Shown piece by piece: positions 36,646 through 45,769 of a DNA stretch of 64,000 bases (the first letter of the stretch is position 1; every line of letters starts with the position of its first letter). The DNA is from an uncultured Blautia sp. (GTDB lineage: Bacteria > Bacillota_A > Clostridia > Lachnospirales > Lachnospiraceae): NCBI GenBank assembly GCA_905209435.1, contig CAJLTE010000007.1, positions 3,104 through 67,103 of the forward strand, given 5' to 3'. The notes beneath the pieces are model-generated. The model was not told the origin of the DNA and made no database searches. It worked only from the letters and a program-made list of their open reading frames with translations. The position numbers and the translations under genes were made by a program.

Positions 36646-36674
36646 AGTATAATATAAGAACATTTGTTCGTCAA
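36646..36674 (-). promoter_or_regulatory. uvrA promoter
   Basis: On the minus strand TTGACG (36674-36669) and TATACT (36651-36646) are separated by exactly 17 bases, about 90 bases before the uvrA start and directly after the hemW stop. Confidence 0.75.
36657..36670 (-). promoter_or_regulatory. LexA (SOS) box in the uvrA promoter
   Basis: CGAACAAATGTTCT on the minus strand fits the Gram-positive LexA/DinR consensus CGAAC-N4-GTTCG at all but the last base. It lies between and overlapping the -35 and -10 boxes, where a repressor would block RNA polymerase. Confidence 0.75.
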
Positions 36675-36679
36675 GGCGT

Positions 36680-37816
36680 TTACAACAAAAAATCTGCCAT
36701 AACCGAATTGCTCACATGAATCCCGGCTCTGCTAAGAAAAATCCTGCCGTTCTTTTCCTGTAATAATCCCATGGATTCATATTTTTTCAAAACATCTCCA
36801 TATATCTGCTCTATACAGCATCCAAAAATCTGCTCAAAATCTGTCCTTGCAACTCCCTCTGTCATACGAAGTCCCAGAAACATAAATTCTGCCATTTCAT
36901 CCTCCCTGCTAAGAATCGGCTCTCTTTCTCTGATCAGTTCGGGACTGAAACTGTTTTCCAGATACTTCTTTCTGTCGGCTGTATTGGAAAAACGTTCTTT
37001 TCCATAAAGAGAGGAGGCGCCAAGTCCAAATCCCAGATAATCCTGTCTGGTCCAGTATCCCACATTATGTCTGCAGGCCATGCCTCTCTTTGCATAATTG
37101 GAAATTTCATACTGCTTATAGCCATATTCTTTCAAAATCCGTGCAGTTGCTTCATACATATTGTATTCCGTATCCTCATCGGGCAGATTCAGTTGCCGGG
37201 CAGCAAAAGGCGTTCCCTCCTCAATGATCAGGCTGTACGCAGATATATGTTCAGGTTCAAGCTCTGCTACAGTACGCAGATTTTTTTCCCATCCTTTATA
37301 GGTCTGATCGGGAATCGCACTCATAAGATCTACATTGATATTATCAAATCCTGCTTTCCTTGCTTTTTTATAGGTTTCCAGAAACTGCTCATAATTATGA
37401 ATTCTTCCAAGGATTTTTAACTCCCGGTCATCCGGTGACTGCAGTCCGATGCTCAGGCGGTTGATGCCATAATCTCTGTATGCCTGAAGTTTCCCGTAAT
37501 CTGCTGTTCCGGGATTTGCTTCTATAGTGATTTCAGCATCGTTCTGTATCTGAAACTTATTTCTTATTCTGTTTAAAATTTCTCCAATGAATCCGGCATC
37601 CAAAACAGAAGGAGTGCCCCCTCCAATAAATATAGAGGATACACTCCTTCCTTTACCTTCCTTTACTGCATCAATCTCTCTAAGCAATGCCTGCACATAA
37701 TCAGACTGCTCCTCAGGGCCTGAAGGACCCGAAAGGAAGTCACAGTAGTCACATTTTTTAACACAAAATGGAATATGGATGTAGATTTCAATGGGAGAAG
37801 CTATACCATTTCTCAT
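36680..37816 (-). CDS. hemW: HemW, radical SAM heme chaperone-like protein
   Basis: A 378-residue protein with the radical SAM cluster motif CVKKCDYCDF and GGGTPSVLD, followed by SIGLQSPDDRELKILGRIH. It is the CPDH-like family renamed HemW, probably a heme-transfer protein rather than an oxidase, as it has the HemW-type C-x3-C-x2-C context followed by F. The usual Firmicute neighbour lepA is two genes upstream, with a small lipoprotein gene inserted. It starts six bases after that lipoprotein gene. Confidence 0.9.
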   Translation of the reverse strand: MRNGIASPIEIYIHIPFCVKKCDYCDFLSGPSGPEEQSDYVQALLREIDAVKEGKGRSVSSIFIGGGTPSVLDAGFIGEILNRIRNKFQIQNDAEITIEANPGTADYGKLQAYRDYGINRLSIGLQSPDDRELKILGRIHNYEQFLETYKKARKAGFDNINVDLMSAIPDQTYKGWEKNLRTVAELEPEHISAYSLIIEEGTPFAARQLNLPDEDTEYNMYEATARILKEYGYKQYEISNYAKRGMACRHNVGYWTRQDYLGFGLGASSLYGKERFSNTADRKKYLENSFSPELIREREPILSREDEMAEFMFLGLRMTEGVARTDFEQIFGCCIEQIYGDVLKKYESMGLLQEKNGRIFLSRAGIHVSNSVMADFLL

Positions 37817-37822
37817 TCCATT

Positions 37823-38119
37823 TCAATCTCCTGTCTTCACATCTGCGCTGTTGTCATTTCCACTGTCAGATGTATCTGTCTCAGCAGATTCATCCTGCTC
37901 TGCAAGATATCCGTTGACCATGGTCAGATTTCCGTTTGTAGTAACTGCATCAGCATTTATCTGATCCGGATCAGGTGTAGGTGTCACATTCACAGGTGCC
38001 AGACTAATCTGAATCACCTGCGAAGAGGCTTCATCTGTCGCTTTAGTCTTTCCACATCCAGAAACAGTAATACACAGCAAGACCATACACAGCACAATTA
38101 TTTTTTGTTTACTTTTCAT
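37823..38119 (-). CDS. Small lipoprotein of unknown function
   Basis: A 98-residue protein with a basic start (MKSKQK), a hydrophobic stretch (IIVLCMVLLCITV) and a lipobox VSGC, so it should be exported and lipid-anchored at Cys. The mature part is acidic, rich in Asp, Ser and Thr, with NVTPTPDPDQ, and has no recognisable domain. The ATG at 38119 is the third of three in-frame ATGs and gives the most normal signal peptide. It lies between lepA and hemW, so probably in their transcript. Confidence 0.6.
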   Translation of the reverse strand: MKSKQKIIVLCMVLLCITVSGCGKTKATDEASSQVIQISLAPVNVTPTPDPDQINADAVTTNGNLTMVNGYLAEQDESAETDTSDSGNDNSADVKTGD

Positions 38120-38168
38120 CATAAAATATATCAACTCTCTGTCAGTATACCGCTGTCATAATACGTAC

Positions 38169-39977
38169 CTATTTATCATCAAGCTTCAATACACTCATAA
38201 ACGCCTTCTGCGGAATCTCTACATTTCCTACCTGGCGCATACGTTTCTTACCTTCCTTCTGTTTCTCCAGAAGTTTCTTCTTACGGGAAATATCACCGCC
38301 ATAACACTTGGCAAGTACATCTTTACGCATAGCTCTTACTGTCTCTCTCGCAATGATCTTGCTTCCGATCGCTGCCTGAATCGGGATTTCAAAGAGCTGA
38401 CGCGGAATTTCTTCTTTCAGCTTCTCGCACATCTTGCGGCCACGTTCGTAAGCGGTGTCTGCATGTACGATGAAAGAAAGTGCATCCACTTCTTCTTTAT
38501 TTACCAGAATATCCAGCTTCACAAGTTCACTGCGCTCATAACCACAGAGTTCATAATCCAGAGAAGCATAACCTCTGGAACGAGATTTCAGGGCATCAAA
38601 GAAGTCATAGATAATCTCATTTAACGGAAGTTTATATTTCAGGAGCGCACGGGTTTCTTCCATATAATCCATTCCAAGATACTGGCCTCTTCGTTCCTGA
38701 CAGAGATCCATGATCGCACCGATAAATTCTGTTGTTACCATAATCTCAGCATTGACCATCGGCTCTTCCATATATTCAATTTCTGACGGATCAGGCAGAT
38801 TACTTGGATTTGTCAGGTTAATGACTTCGCCGTTTGTCTTGTGAACTTTATAAATAACACCCGGAGCTGTAGTCACAAGATCAAGATTGTATTCTCTTTC
38901 CAGACGTTCCTGAATAATCTCAAGATGAAGAAGTCCGAGGAAACCACAGCGGAAACCAAAACCAAGAGCTACAGATGTCTCCGGCTCATAGAAAAGAGAA
39001 GCATCATTGAGCTGAAGTTTCTCAAGCGCATCTCTTAGATCTCCGTATTTGGCACCATCTGCAGGATATAATCCGCAATATACCATTGGATTTACCTTCT
39101 TATATCCAGGAAGTGCTTCTGCACATGGTCTGTCTTTGTCTGTAACAGTATCGCCTACACGTGTGTCACCAAGGTTCTTGATGCTGGCTGTAATGTAGCC
39201 TACCATACCTGCAGTAAGTTCATCACATGGGATAAACTGGCCTGCACCAAAATATCCTACTTCTACAACTTCTGTAGTAAAGCCGGTTGCCATCATATGA
39301 ATCTGAGTGCCTCTTTTAACACGGCCGTCCATAACGCGACAGAATACAATAACACCTTTATAGGCATCATAAACAGAGTCAAAGATCAGCGCCTTCAAAG
39401 GAGCATTTACATCTCCGTGTGGCGCAGGAATCTTGGTTACGATCTGTTCAAGTACTTCTTCTACATTCAGACCTGTTTTTGCGGAAATTCTGGGTGCATC
39501 ATGAGCTTCGAGACCGATAACATCTTCGATCTCGTTTACTACCCGATCAGGTTCCGCACTTGGCAGGTCGATTTTGTTGATAACCGGAAGTACATCCAGA
39601 TCATGATCAAGCGCAAGATATACGTTGGCAAGAGTCTGGGCTTCAATTCCCTGTGCTGCATCTACTACCAGAATTGCACCGTCACAGGCCGCAAGACTTC
39701 TGGATACTTCGTAGTTGAAATCGACATGTCCTGGTGTATCGATAAGATTGAAAATATATTCTTCACCGTCTTTAGCTTTATACACGATCCTGACTGCCTG
39801 AGATTTGATAGTGATTCCTCGTTCTCTCTCCAGGTCCATATTGTCCAGTACCTGTGACTGCATTTCACGCTCTGTCAATGTACCGGTCATCTCGATAATT
39901 CGGTCGGCAAGAGTTGATTTGCCGTGGTCTATATGTGCAATAATACAGAAATTTCTGATTTTCTTCTGATCTATCAT
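38169..39977 (-). CDS. lepA: Elongation factor 4 (LepA)
   Basis: A 602-residue translational GTPase with G1 [13 protein letters not shown], the switch region [13 protein letters not shown]3 DTPGHVDF, G4 NKIDLPSA and the LepA-specific C-terminal domain ending [20 protein letters not shown]. It back-translocates stalled ribosomes. The start has AGGAGGGA upstream. Length and motifs are normal. Confidence 0.97.
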   Translation of the reverse strand: MIDQKKIRNFCIIAHIDHGKSTLADRIIEMTGTLTEREMQSQVLDNMDLERERGITIKSQAVRIVYKAKDGEEYIFNLIDTPGHVDFNYEVSRSLAACDGAILVVDAAQGIEAQTLANVYLALDHDLDVLPVINKIDLPSAEPDRVVNEIEDVIGLEAHDAPRISAKTGLNVEEVLEQIVTKIPAPHGDVNAPLKALIFDSVYDAYKGVIVFCRVMDGRVKRGTQIHMMATGFTTEVVEVGYFGAGQFIPCDELTAGMVGYITASIKNLGDTRVGDTVTDKDRPCAEALPGYKKVNPMVYCGLYPADGAKYGDLRDALEKLQLNDASLFYEPETSVALGFGFRCGFLGLLHLEIIQERLEREYNLDLVTTAPGVIYKVHKTNGEVINLTNPSNLPDPSEIEYMEEPMVNAEIMVTTEFIGAIMDLCQERRGQYLGMDYMEETRALLKYKLPLNEIIYDFFDALKSRSRGYASLDYELCGYERSELVKLDILVNKEEVDALSFIVHADTAYERGRKMCEKLKEEIPRQLFEIPIQAAIGSKIIARETVRAMRKDVLAKCYGGDISRKKKLLEKQKEGKKRMRQVGNVEIPQKAFMSVLKLDDK

Positions 39978-40162
39978 TCAGGAATTCCCTCCTACTATTT
40001 CCTGTTCTTTCGGCCCGTTTTCAGATCCGGCCCTCTTTAATTGGTTAATTGCTAATTAAGAATTATATCACAGCCCCGGTTACTTTGTCACGTATTTATT
40101 ACACTCTGAAGTGAATATACAGAGTAACCATCCAACTCTCTATTCAGTGGCCATTTTACAGG

Positions 40163-40190
40163 TTGTATCTGCCTTTTATTATGGTATAAT
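40163..40190 (+). promoter_or_regulatory. Promoter of the FnIII/Big2 protein gene
   Basis: TTGTAT (40163-40168) and TATAAT (40185-40190) are 16 bases apart. A transcript would begin near 40197 and carry a leader of about 95 bases. The remainder of the 39978-40291 gap (39978-40160) holds nothing that I recognise. Confidence 0.65.
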
Positions 40191-40233
40191 TATGGTAGAG
40201 CTGCTTTGCAGCGGAGCAATTCGTAAATATCAA

Positions 40234-40263
40234 GTTAGGAGCAAAATATCTTTTGCCCCTAAC
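40234..40263 (+). other. Stem-loop in the 5' leader of the FnIII/Big2 gene
   Basis: GTTAGG-GCAAAA at 40234-40246 pairs with TTTTGC-CCTAAC at 40251-40263 (12 of 13 pairs, loop TATC). No T run follows, so it is not a terminator; a smaller GCTGC/GCAGC hairpin sits at 40200-40212. It may stabilise or regulate the mRNA. Confidence 0.5.
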
Positions 40264-40291
40264 ATCATAATCTATCCAAGGAGGACTCTCT

Positions 40292-41404
40292 ATGAAGAAA
40301 AAGTTGAAAAAGATTCTCTGCTGTCTGACTGCCGGACTGATGATGCTTACCGCCTCTCCCCAGACCGGTTTCATAACTGAAATTACTCCCTGTCAGGTTC
40401 AGGCTGCCCAGGCAGTTCCTTCCACCCCTCGTCTGCTTTCCCTAAAAACCCAGGGCAAAAGCACTCTGATATTAAGATGGAAAGCTGTACCTGAAGCTAC
40501 CGGCTACCGGATCTACCGCAAAACTTCAGATACAAAATGGAAAAAGGTGAAAGATATTTTCAGCCAAAGCCAGACATCTTTTACTGATACCTCTGTCACC
40601 TTCGGCGAAAAATATACCTACACTGTGAAAGCATTTATCAAAAAGAGTGGAACTCTCACCTGGAGCAGTTATAATCGCGAAGGGCTCTCCATGGTTGCAG
40701 GCCTGAATCAGTTGAAACTGAATCGGACAAACCTTGAGCTGCAGACAGGACAAAGATATACCCTGAAACTGGCTGATACCAAACAGATTCCTGTCTGGAA
40801 ATCCAGCAGCAAAAATATAGCTGTGGTATCCACCAGCGGCAGAGTCGTTGCCAAGAATCCGGGTACTGCAAAGATCACTGCAACTCTCTGCGGAAAAATT
40901 TTTACCTGCACAGTTACAGTACAGGGTTCTTCCGTATATAATAAATACTCTGCACAATACACTAAAGTGAGAAATTATCTGAAAACTAAAGGAACCAAGG
41001 ATGGTTCCGACTGGTATGTTGCATATGAAGATGGTCATTTTGGCTATTATTTAATCTGCGATAACAAAACAGACGGTATCACTCTCTCATGTGACTATCC
41101 GGTAGGAGACACTGAAGATGTCTATTCAATAGTACAGCTTTATATTGATTGTCTTCATACCTATAACAGCAAAGTATTTATGCATTTAGAATCGAATAAT
41201 ATGAGCATGGATACCTGGGCATCTCTTGATGTCAGATCTTCCGGCAAACTGACTTTCTATTATAGTAATGGTAAAAAAGCTGACAGTGATGTTCAGAACC
41301 TTGGCAACACATTATTTGAAGTTATGCTGGACGGCTGCAACCAGGTTCTGAAAAAAACCGTAAAACTCTCACTCAAACAGCTTGGTGTTTCTTATACCGC
41401 TTAA
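40292..41404 (+). CDS. Secreted FnIII/Big2-domain protein
   Basis: A 370-residue exported protein. After a signal peptide (KKLKKILCCLTAGLMMLTAS) comes a fibronectin type III domain (residues about 48-140: LILRWKAVPEATGYRIYRK, YTYTVKAF). A bacterial Ig-like Big2 domain follows (about 145-215: LKLADTKQIPVWKSSSKNIAVVS, GTAKITATLCG), and then an unrecognised C-terminal domain of about 150 residues (WYVAYEDGHFGYYLICDNK onward). Such proteins are usually surface or adhesion factors. It has its own promoter, an AGGAGG ribosome site at 40278 or so and a structured leader. It is alone on the plus strand. Confidence 0.82.
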   Translation: MKKKLKKILCCLTAGLMMLTASPQTGFITEITPCQVQAAQAVPSTPRLLSLKTQGKSTLILRWKAVPEATGYRIYRKTSDTKWKKVKDIFSQSQTSFTDTSVTFGEKYTYTVKAFIKKSGTLTWSSYNREGLSMVAGLNQLKLNRTNLELQTGQRYTLKLADTKQIPVWKSSSKNIAVVSTSGRVVAKNPGTAKITATLCGKIFTCTVTVQGSSVYNKYSAQYTKVRNYLKTKGTKDGSDWYVAYEDGHFGYYLICDNKTDGITLSCDYPVGDTEDVYSIVQLYIDCLHTYNSKVFMHLESNNMSMDTWASLDVRSSGKLTFYYSNGKKADSDVQNLGNTLFEVMLDGCNQVLKKTVKLSLKQLGVSYTA

Positions 41405-41434
41405 CAACAACCTCGCAATATAATAATTTCATAA

Positions 41435-42718
41435 TTATCCCTGCAGTACTTTGTTGAGGACATCTGCAAATGGCTCCATAGCGTTCTTCACTTCCTGGAC
41501 AGTATTGGTCTGTGCACCTGCTTCCAGGAGGATAGAACGTGGTCGGAAATGGAGATTATAGCGGTAACCGGCAAGGTAGATCCCTCGATAAAATTCAGGA
41601 TAGTATTGAGCAGCCTGGTATTCTAACTGAAAAGAGAATGCCAGGTTTTGTTGTATGTAGGGATTAGGCAGATAATCCAGCGAACCTCTGGCTGTAGTAT
41701 AGCTCAATCCGTTATAAAAAAGGATCTGGGCAGTTGGTTTTCCGTTTATTTCCGTTACAAGGCGGCGGTCCTCAGGGACACCATCACGATGAAGATCTAT
41801 AATTACCTGAATATTAGGATTCTCCTGTAAATATGGTTCCAGATAATCACGGGCATAGTCATAAGCCGCGCTGCGGTCAAGCTCACCGGAAGCCATATCA
41901 AATTGCTCTTTCAGATGAATCACCTGATATCCGTAAGTTTCCGTAAGCAGCCGGGTAAGGTAATCTCCGACTCCCACAATCGTGTCCGCTTCTTCTCCTT
42001 CCCTGGAATCAGCAAAGGTTTCCTGAGAGTGACTGTGATAGATTAGAATCTGGGGTGTTTCGGTATCTTTGGATATCTTTAAATCCTGCTTCAGAAAGTC
42101 TTCTGCATTGATCTGAACAGCATCTGCTTCTGTATTAGAATCTACAATGTAGAATTGCCCAAGAAGATAATCATAGTCTGCCAATTTCGCAGGAGACAAA
42201 TCTATTTCCGGATGAGGCAGCACTGCCGCCAGAGTTTCTGCGGAATCATGAAAATCCGGTTCCTCGGATGTTGACAGTTCCGGTATTTTCCCGGATTGCA
42301 CTGTCTCATCTGATGCAGGCGTTTCTTCAGGCTCTGGGGTTTCCACAGGTACTTCCGTTTCTTCAGGCTCTGGAGTTTCCGTTGGTGCTTCCGTCTCTTC
42401 AGGCTCTGGAGTTTCCGTTGGTACTTCCATTTCTTCAGGCTCTGGAGTTTCTTTTGATACTGGTGTCATCTCGGCTTCAGCTTTTATCAGTTCCGACTGA
42501 GCCTGTCTTCCCAGATACTTTCCGTTTTCTCCTGCAATTTTTTCGTAGGTTTCCTGATCTTCATAGGAATGTACCTGGGTCTTTTCTTCCAGAAAGCGGT
42601 ACAAGGGCAGATGCCTGTACACATTTTCTCCTGTAAAAAGTGCACCCGGCAGTACCGCCAGAGTTGCAAAAAAGCACATACTCAGCACAATGCAGAACGC
42701 TTTCTGAAAGTTTGTCAC
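41435..42718 (-). CDS. spoIIP: Stage II sporulation protein P
   Basis: A protein of about 427 residues with an N-terminal membrane helix (AFCIVLSMCFFATLAVLPGAL) and a C-terminal SpoIIP amidase/transglycosylase domain with ILIYHSHSQETF and VIDLHRDGV. It degrades septal peptidoglycan during engulfment, together with SpoIID and SpoIIM. The linker holds four Pro-Glu-Thr-rich ten-residue repeats. GTG 42718 is chosen because AGAGGTGA is placed correctly in front; GTG 42727 is possible. The gpr gene is directly upstream, the order known from other Clostridia. Confidence 0.92.
   Translation of the reverse strand: MTNFQKAFCIVLSMCFFATLAVLPGALFTGENVYRHLPLYRFLEEKTQVHSYEDQETYEKIAGENGKYLGRQAQSELIKAEAEMTPVSKETPEPEEMEVPTETPEPEETEAPTETPEPEETEVPVETPEPEETPASDETVQSGKIPELSTSEEPDFHDSAETLAAVLPHPEIDLSPAKLADYDYLLGQFYIVDSNTEADAVQINAEDFLKQDLKISKDTETPQILIYHSHSQETFADSREGEEADTIVGVGDYLTRLLTETYGYQVIHLKEQFDMASGELDRSAAYDYARDYLEPYLQENPNIQVIIDLHRDGVPEDRRLVTEINGKPTAQILFYNGLSYTTARGSLDYLPNPYIQQNLAFSFQLEYQAAQYYPEFYRGIYLAGYRYNLHFRPRSILLEAGAQTNTVQEVKNAMEPFADVLNKVLQG
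42320..42451 (-). repeat. Four tandem 30-bp repeats in the spoIIP linker
   Basis: The repeats encode ETPEPEE-x-E-x-PTETPEPEE-type units at residues about 93-136. They are in frame and vary slightly; a proline-rich flexible spacer between the membrane helix and the enzyme is likely, and copy number could vary between strains. Confidence 0.85.
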
Positions 42719-42875
42719 ATGGATCACCTCTTGACTTATCCTATGTCCATGTCTTCCTGTTTATACACAGTTCATTATGTCAGATATTCTTTCATTATTT
42801 ACAATTGTTTTATTTATGGCATTCTTATCAGGCATTATAAGCCAAATCCGCATTCCCTTATTGATCCAGATTTTC

Positions 42876-43790
42876 TTATTCACTTATCTGTTCAAACGCC
42901 ATATTCAGCCCCTCTGAAATAGTGAAGCTTAAATATTTTACTGTCTCATCCACATCTTTTGGTGTTACAAACATTGTATGAAGATGTGGAGCTATCATTT
43001 CTTCCAGAAACTCTTTTTGTTCCGTTTCTTCCAGTGTATCCAGCAGATGTGCCATAGAATCATGGACAATGGTAGCTGCATCCACAACCGTGGGTACTCC
43101 GATACCGATTACTTTTACCTGAAGATTTTCTTCCGTGAGACCTACCCTGTGATTTCCCACCCCTGATCCCGGGTTGATCCCTGTATCAGTAATCTGTATG
43201 GTACGATTTAAACGTCTGGTGCTCCTGGCTGCAAGAGCATCAATAGCAATTACCACATCCGGTTTTGTTTCTGCTACGATTCCCTGAACGATCTCAGAAG
43301 TTTCCATTCCGGTCTGAGCCATAACGCCGGGAATGATACCGCTGGTACGATGCATTTTTTCTTTTCCAAGGCTCTGCAGACCGTATTCGCGAATCATATG
43401 TCTGGTTATATAGAGATTCTCTACTACATGAGGCCCCAGAGAATCCGCAGTAATAGCAGAGTTTCCCAGACCTACAACAAGAATCGACTGCTCCTGTTCC
43501 AGATTAATAAGTTTGTGCAGATGTCGCGCGATCTCCTGTGAAACTTCTCTGTGATAATCTTCATCATGTACAGAAAGTCCCGGTGCTTCAATGGTAATAT
43601 AACTTCCCTGAGGGCGTCCCATTGTCCTGGCTCCGTTTTCTGTAGTGATCTTTACTACAGTTGTACGGATATCTTTCTCTTCATCATAATCTTCCTGAAT
43701 TTCCACGCCGCGTATTTCTACATTCTCTTCTGTAAACCGTTCTGTTGCCTCCAGTGCCAGGTCTGTTCTTATGCCATAACTTCCCAACAT
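42876..43790 (-). CDS. gpr: Germination protease GPR
   Basis: A 304-residue protein of the A25 family. The start MLGSYGIRTDLALEATERF shows the propeptide with the RTDLA recognition site resembling the SASP cleavage sequence, followed by VVGLGNSAITADSLGPHV and IAIDALAARSTRRLNRTIQ. It degrades small acid-soluble spore proteins during germination. I place the start at ATG 43790, with GGGGAGG upstream, rather than 43832. This is strong evidence for an endospore former. Confidence 0.94.
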   Translation of the reverse strand: MLGSYGIRTDLALEATERFTEENVEIRGVEIQEDYDEEKDIRTTVVKITTENGARTMGRPQGSYITIEAPGLSVHDEDYHREVSQEIARHLHKLINLEQEQSILVVGLGNSAITADSLGPHVVENLYITRHMIREYGLQSLGKEKMHRTSGIIPGVMAQTGMETSEIVQGIVAETKPDVVIAIDALAARSTRRLNRTIQITDTGINPGSGVGNHRVGLTEENLQVKVIGIGVPTVVDAATIVHDSMAHLLDTLEETEQKEFLEEMIAPHLHTMFVTPKDVDETVKYLSFTISEGLNMAFEQISE

Positions 43791-43852
43791 TCTTATGTCC
43801 TCCCCTGTTTTATCCTTACTGTCTGTTATCATTATTCATTTATATTTTTAGC

Positions 43853-43902
43853 TTTTTTTGCGGAAATATGTATGTCAAGCATTTTTTTGCGGAAATATGT
43901 AT
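43853..43902. repeat. Two perfect 21-bp direct repeats before rpsT
   Basis: Seven T residues then GCGGAAATATGTAT occur at 43853-43873 and again at 43882-43902. The second ends at the first base of the rpsT -35 box. Confidence 0.85.
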
Positions 43903-43930
43903 TGACAAGAAAGACTATTTGGGATAATAT
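43902..43930 (+). promoter_or_regulatory. rpsT promoter
   Basis: TTGACA (43902-43907) and TAATAT (43925-43930) are 17 bases apart, about 80 bases ahead of the rpsT start. This is a near-consensus sigma-A promoter as expected for a ribosomal protein. Confidence 0.85.
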
Positions 43931-44018
43931 ATATAAGCATGTTCATAGAGGCGCCCGTGTCTGTTTCTATGACAGGAGTATAATAATTTTTTATCGAATT
44001 AAATTGGAGGTGTACGAA

Positions 44019-44282
44019 TTGGCTAACATTAAATCCGCTAAGAAAAGAATTTTAGTAAACAGAACAAAAGCAGCTAGAAACAAAGCGATCAAATCCGCAG
44101 TTAAGACTTCTATCAAGAAAGTTGAAGCAGCAGTAGCAAGCAAAGATAAAGCAGCTGCAGAAGTAGCATTAAAAGATGCTGTTTCCACAATCAGCAAAGC
44201 TACATCTAAAGGTGTTTATCATAAAAACAACTGTGCAAGAAAAGTTGCTCGTTTAGCTAAAGCTGTTAACAGCATTGACTAA
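44019..44282 (+). CDS. rpsT: 30S ribosomal protein S20
   Basis: An 87-residue basic protein, ANIKSAKKRILVNRTKAARN through KVARLAKAVNSID, the standard S20 sequence that binds 16S rRNA. The start is a TTG at 44019, preceded by GGAGGTG with correct spacing; S20 genes of Firmicutes and Proteobacteria often use TTG or UUG start for autogenous control. The frame is open far upstream, but those residues are not part of the protein. It is flanked by a strong promoter and two terminators. Confidence 0.96.
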   Translation: MANIKSAKKRILVNRTKAARNKAIKSAVKTSIKKVEAAVASKDKAAAEVALKDAVSTISKATSKGVYHKNNCARKVARLAKAVNSID

Positions 44283-44322
44283 TCATAGATTGAATTTTTA
44301 ATTATAAGCTTATAATTAAAAG

Positions 44323-44355
44323 GACAGCCATCACCGTCATGTGGCTGTCTTTTTT
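44323..44355 (+). terminator. rpsT terminator
   Basis: GACAGCCA (44323-44330) pairs with TGGCTGTC (44342-44349), followed by a T run. Just before it, 44296-44321 is a 26-base AT-rich palindrome centred on AAGCTT. Confidence 0.88.
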
Positions 44356-44382
44356 ATTATCTATTAATCTATTATTTTACGC

Positions 44383-44440
44383 AAAAACACCGGCAATATG
44401 GGATGCTTGTATAGATGTCTCATATTTTGCCGGTGTTTTT
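44383..44440. terminator. Bidirectional terminator between rpsT and holA
   Basis: AAAAACACCGGCAA-ATATG pairs with CATATTTTGCCGGTGTTTTT. T runs follow on both strands, as fits the convergent rpsT and holA transcripts. Confidence 0.85.
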
Positions 44441-44480
44441 TCATTATCATCAATTTGGCTGAATCTTTATCTGTATATTT

Positions 44481-45476
44481 TCAGCCCACATTACTCACCT
44501 TACTGCTATATTTAATGATCAACAGTTCCACACTCAATTTATCTTCCAGTCGTCCTGTCTTTACGGATTCCTCTGCATCCACGAAATCCTTCACTGCCTG
44601 TTCCAGTTCAGATATGGTGTAGGCTCTGGCACAGGACGCAATGTTTCGCACTGCGAAGCTGGGTACGCCCAGTTTGGATGCCATCTCCGGCTGCGCCAGG
44701 CCTGCCTCGACAAACTGTTTCACCTGAAGCAGCTGACGGTATTGTTTTGCAAGGAGAAATAGAATTCTCATTGGTGGTTCTTTCAATGTCAGCAGATCAT
44801 AGTAAAGATCCAGCGCACGTTTCTGGTTCTTCTCTGTTACTGCACGGACCATATCAAATATCCTGTTGGTAGTCTGGGTAGTGCAGATTTCTTCAATATC
44901 CTCTGCAGTTACCACATCTCTGCCTTCTGTGTAGCAGATCAGCTTCTCCAGTTCCATTCTGAGATTTCCCATGTCAGTTCCTGTCTTTGTAAGCAGAAGT
45001 TCCATATCTCTCTGCGTAATCTTCTTTCCTGCTTTTCCAAGGATTCCAGCCGCCCAGCGCATAAGCGTTTTCTCGTCCTGTCTTGCAAATTCTGCGATCG
45101 TACCGCAGGCTTTTACTGCTTTATACATACGGTTTCGTTTATCCACTTCGGTTTCCACAAAGACCATGCACAGATAATCCGGTAGTTCTTTCATATAGTC
45201 TGCCAGTTCCTCGCTTTTATTTTTAAAGAAACCAGTATCCTCCAGCAGAACTACTCTCCGATCCGCAAAGAATGGCATAGTTTCGCAGAGGTCGATCAGC
45301 TGTTTAACATCAATGCCTTTTCCCTCATAATGGCTGAAATTCATTGTATCGCCATCCGGATTCAGTGCTTTTTCCAGATTATGTTTATACTGCTGTTTCA
45401 GATATGCCTCTTCTCCGTATAAAAGATACGCCTGTTTAAAATTTCCTGATTTAATATCTGCCTGTATATTCTTCAA
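44481..45476 (-). CDS. holA: DNA polymerase III delta subunit
   Basis: A 331-residue protein with the delta signature near the start (AYLLYGEEAYLKQQYKHNL), LEDTGFFKNKSEELADYM and a C-terminal helical collar domain. It opens the sliding clamp during loading. The start is a TTG at 45476 with AGGGG seven bases before it. Its usual neighbour comEC lies about 4.5 kb upstream, because the nad genes are between them. Confidence 0.92.
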   Translation of the reverse strand: MKNIQADIKSGNFKQAYLLYGEEAYLKQQYKHNLEKALNPDGDTMNFSHYEGKGIDVKQLIDLCETMPFFADRRVVLLEDTGFFKNKSEELADYMKELPDYLCMVFVETEVDKRNRMYKAVKACGTIAEFARQDEKTLMRWAAGILGKAGKKITQRDMELLLTKTGTDMGNLRMELEKLICYTEGRDVVTAEDIEEICTTQTTNRIFDMVRAVTEKNQKRALDLYYDLLTLKEPPMRILFLLAKQYRQLLQVKQFVEAGLAQPEMASKLGVPSFAVRNIASCARAYTISELEQAVKDFVDAEESVKTGRLEDKLSVELLIIKYSSKVSNVG

Positions 45477-45564
45477 TTTTCTACCCCTGATCTGTTTTCA
45501 TATTCTCTCAATACTACTTTTATTGTACCAATTCCATGCAATAATAGCCAGTAGAAAATTGCTA

Positions 45565-45759
45565 GTTACTGTTCACACGCCACTATCCCGCGAAGTGTTT
45601 TGGCATAAATATGCCAAAATCCCGAGACATACGGCGCGAATTTATGCGATTAGCATAAATTAAGTTTGCGAAACAAACGATACTCCTTGGGCTTTGCGCA
45701 AGGAGGTTCATCTTTCCTGCATCGCAAAGCGTGTTACTGGGCACGGAGTGAACGGTAAC
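45565..45759. repeat. Structured non-coding element with inverted-repeat ends
   Basis: GTTACTGTTCAC (45565-45576) and GTGAACGGTAAC (45748-45759) are inverted repeats with one mismatch. Between them lie several smaller hairpins: TTTTGGCAT/ATGCCAAAA, AATTTATGC/GCATAAATT, GTTTG/CAAAC and GCTTTGCG/CGCAAAGC. No protein-coding frame has a ribosome site. The size and ends resemble a MITE or a mobile structured intergenic repeat. GTTACTGTTCAC occurs again at 25268-25279, after HPr. Confidence 0.6.
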
Positions 45760-45769
45760 AATTGCTATA

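Noticed and set aside
42268..42636. Plus-strand open frame of 122 residues with leucine-rich repeats
   Set aside because: It is the reverse reading of the 30-bp repeats in spoIIP, not a gene.
43551..44018. Long N-terminal extension of the S20 frame
   Set aside because: It runs antisense through gpr and over the rpsT promoter; TTG 44019 with GGAGGTG gives the normal S20.
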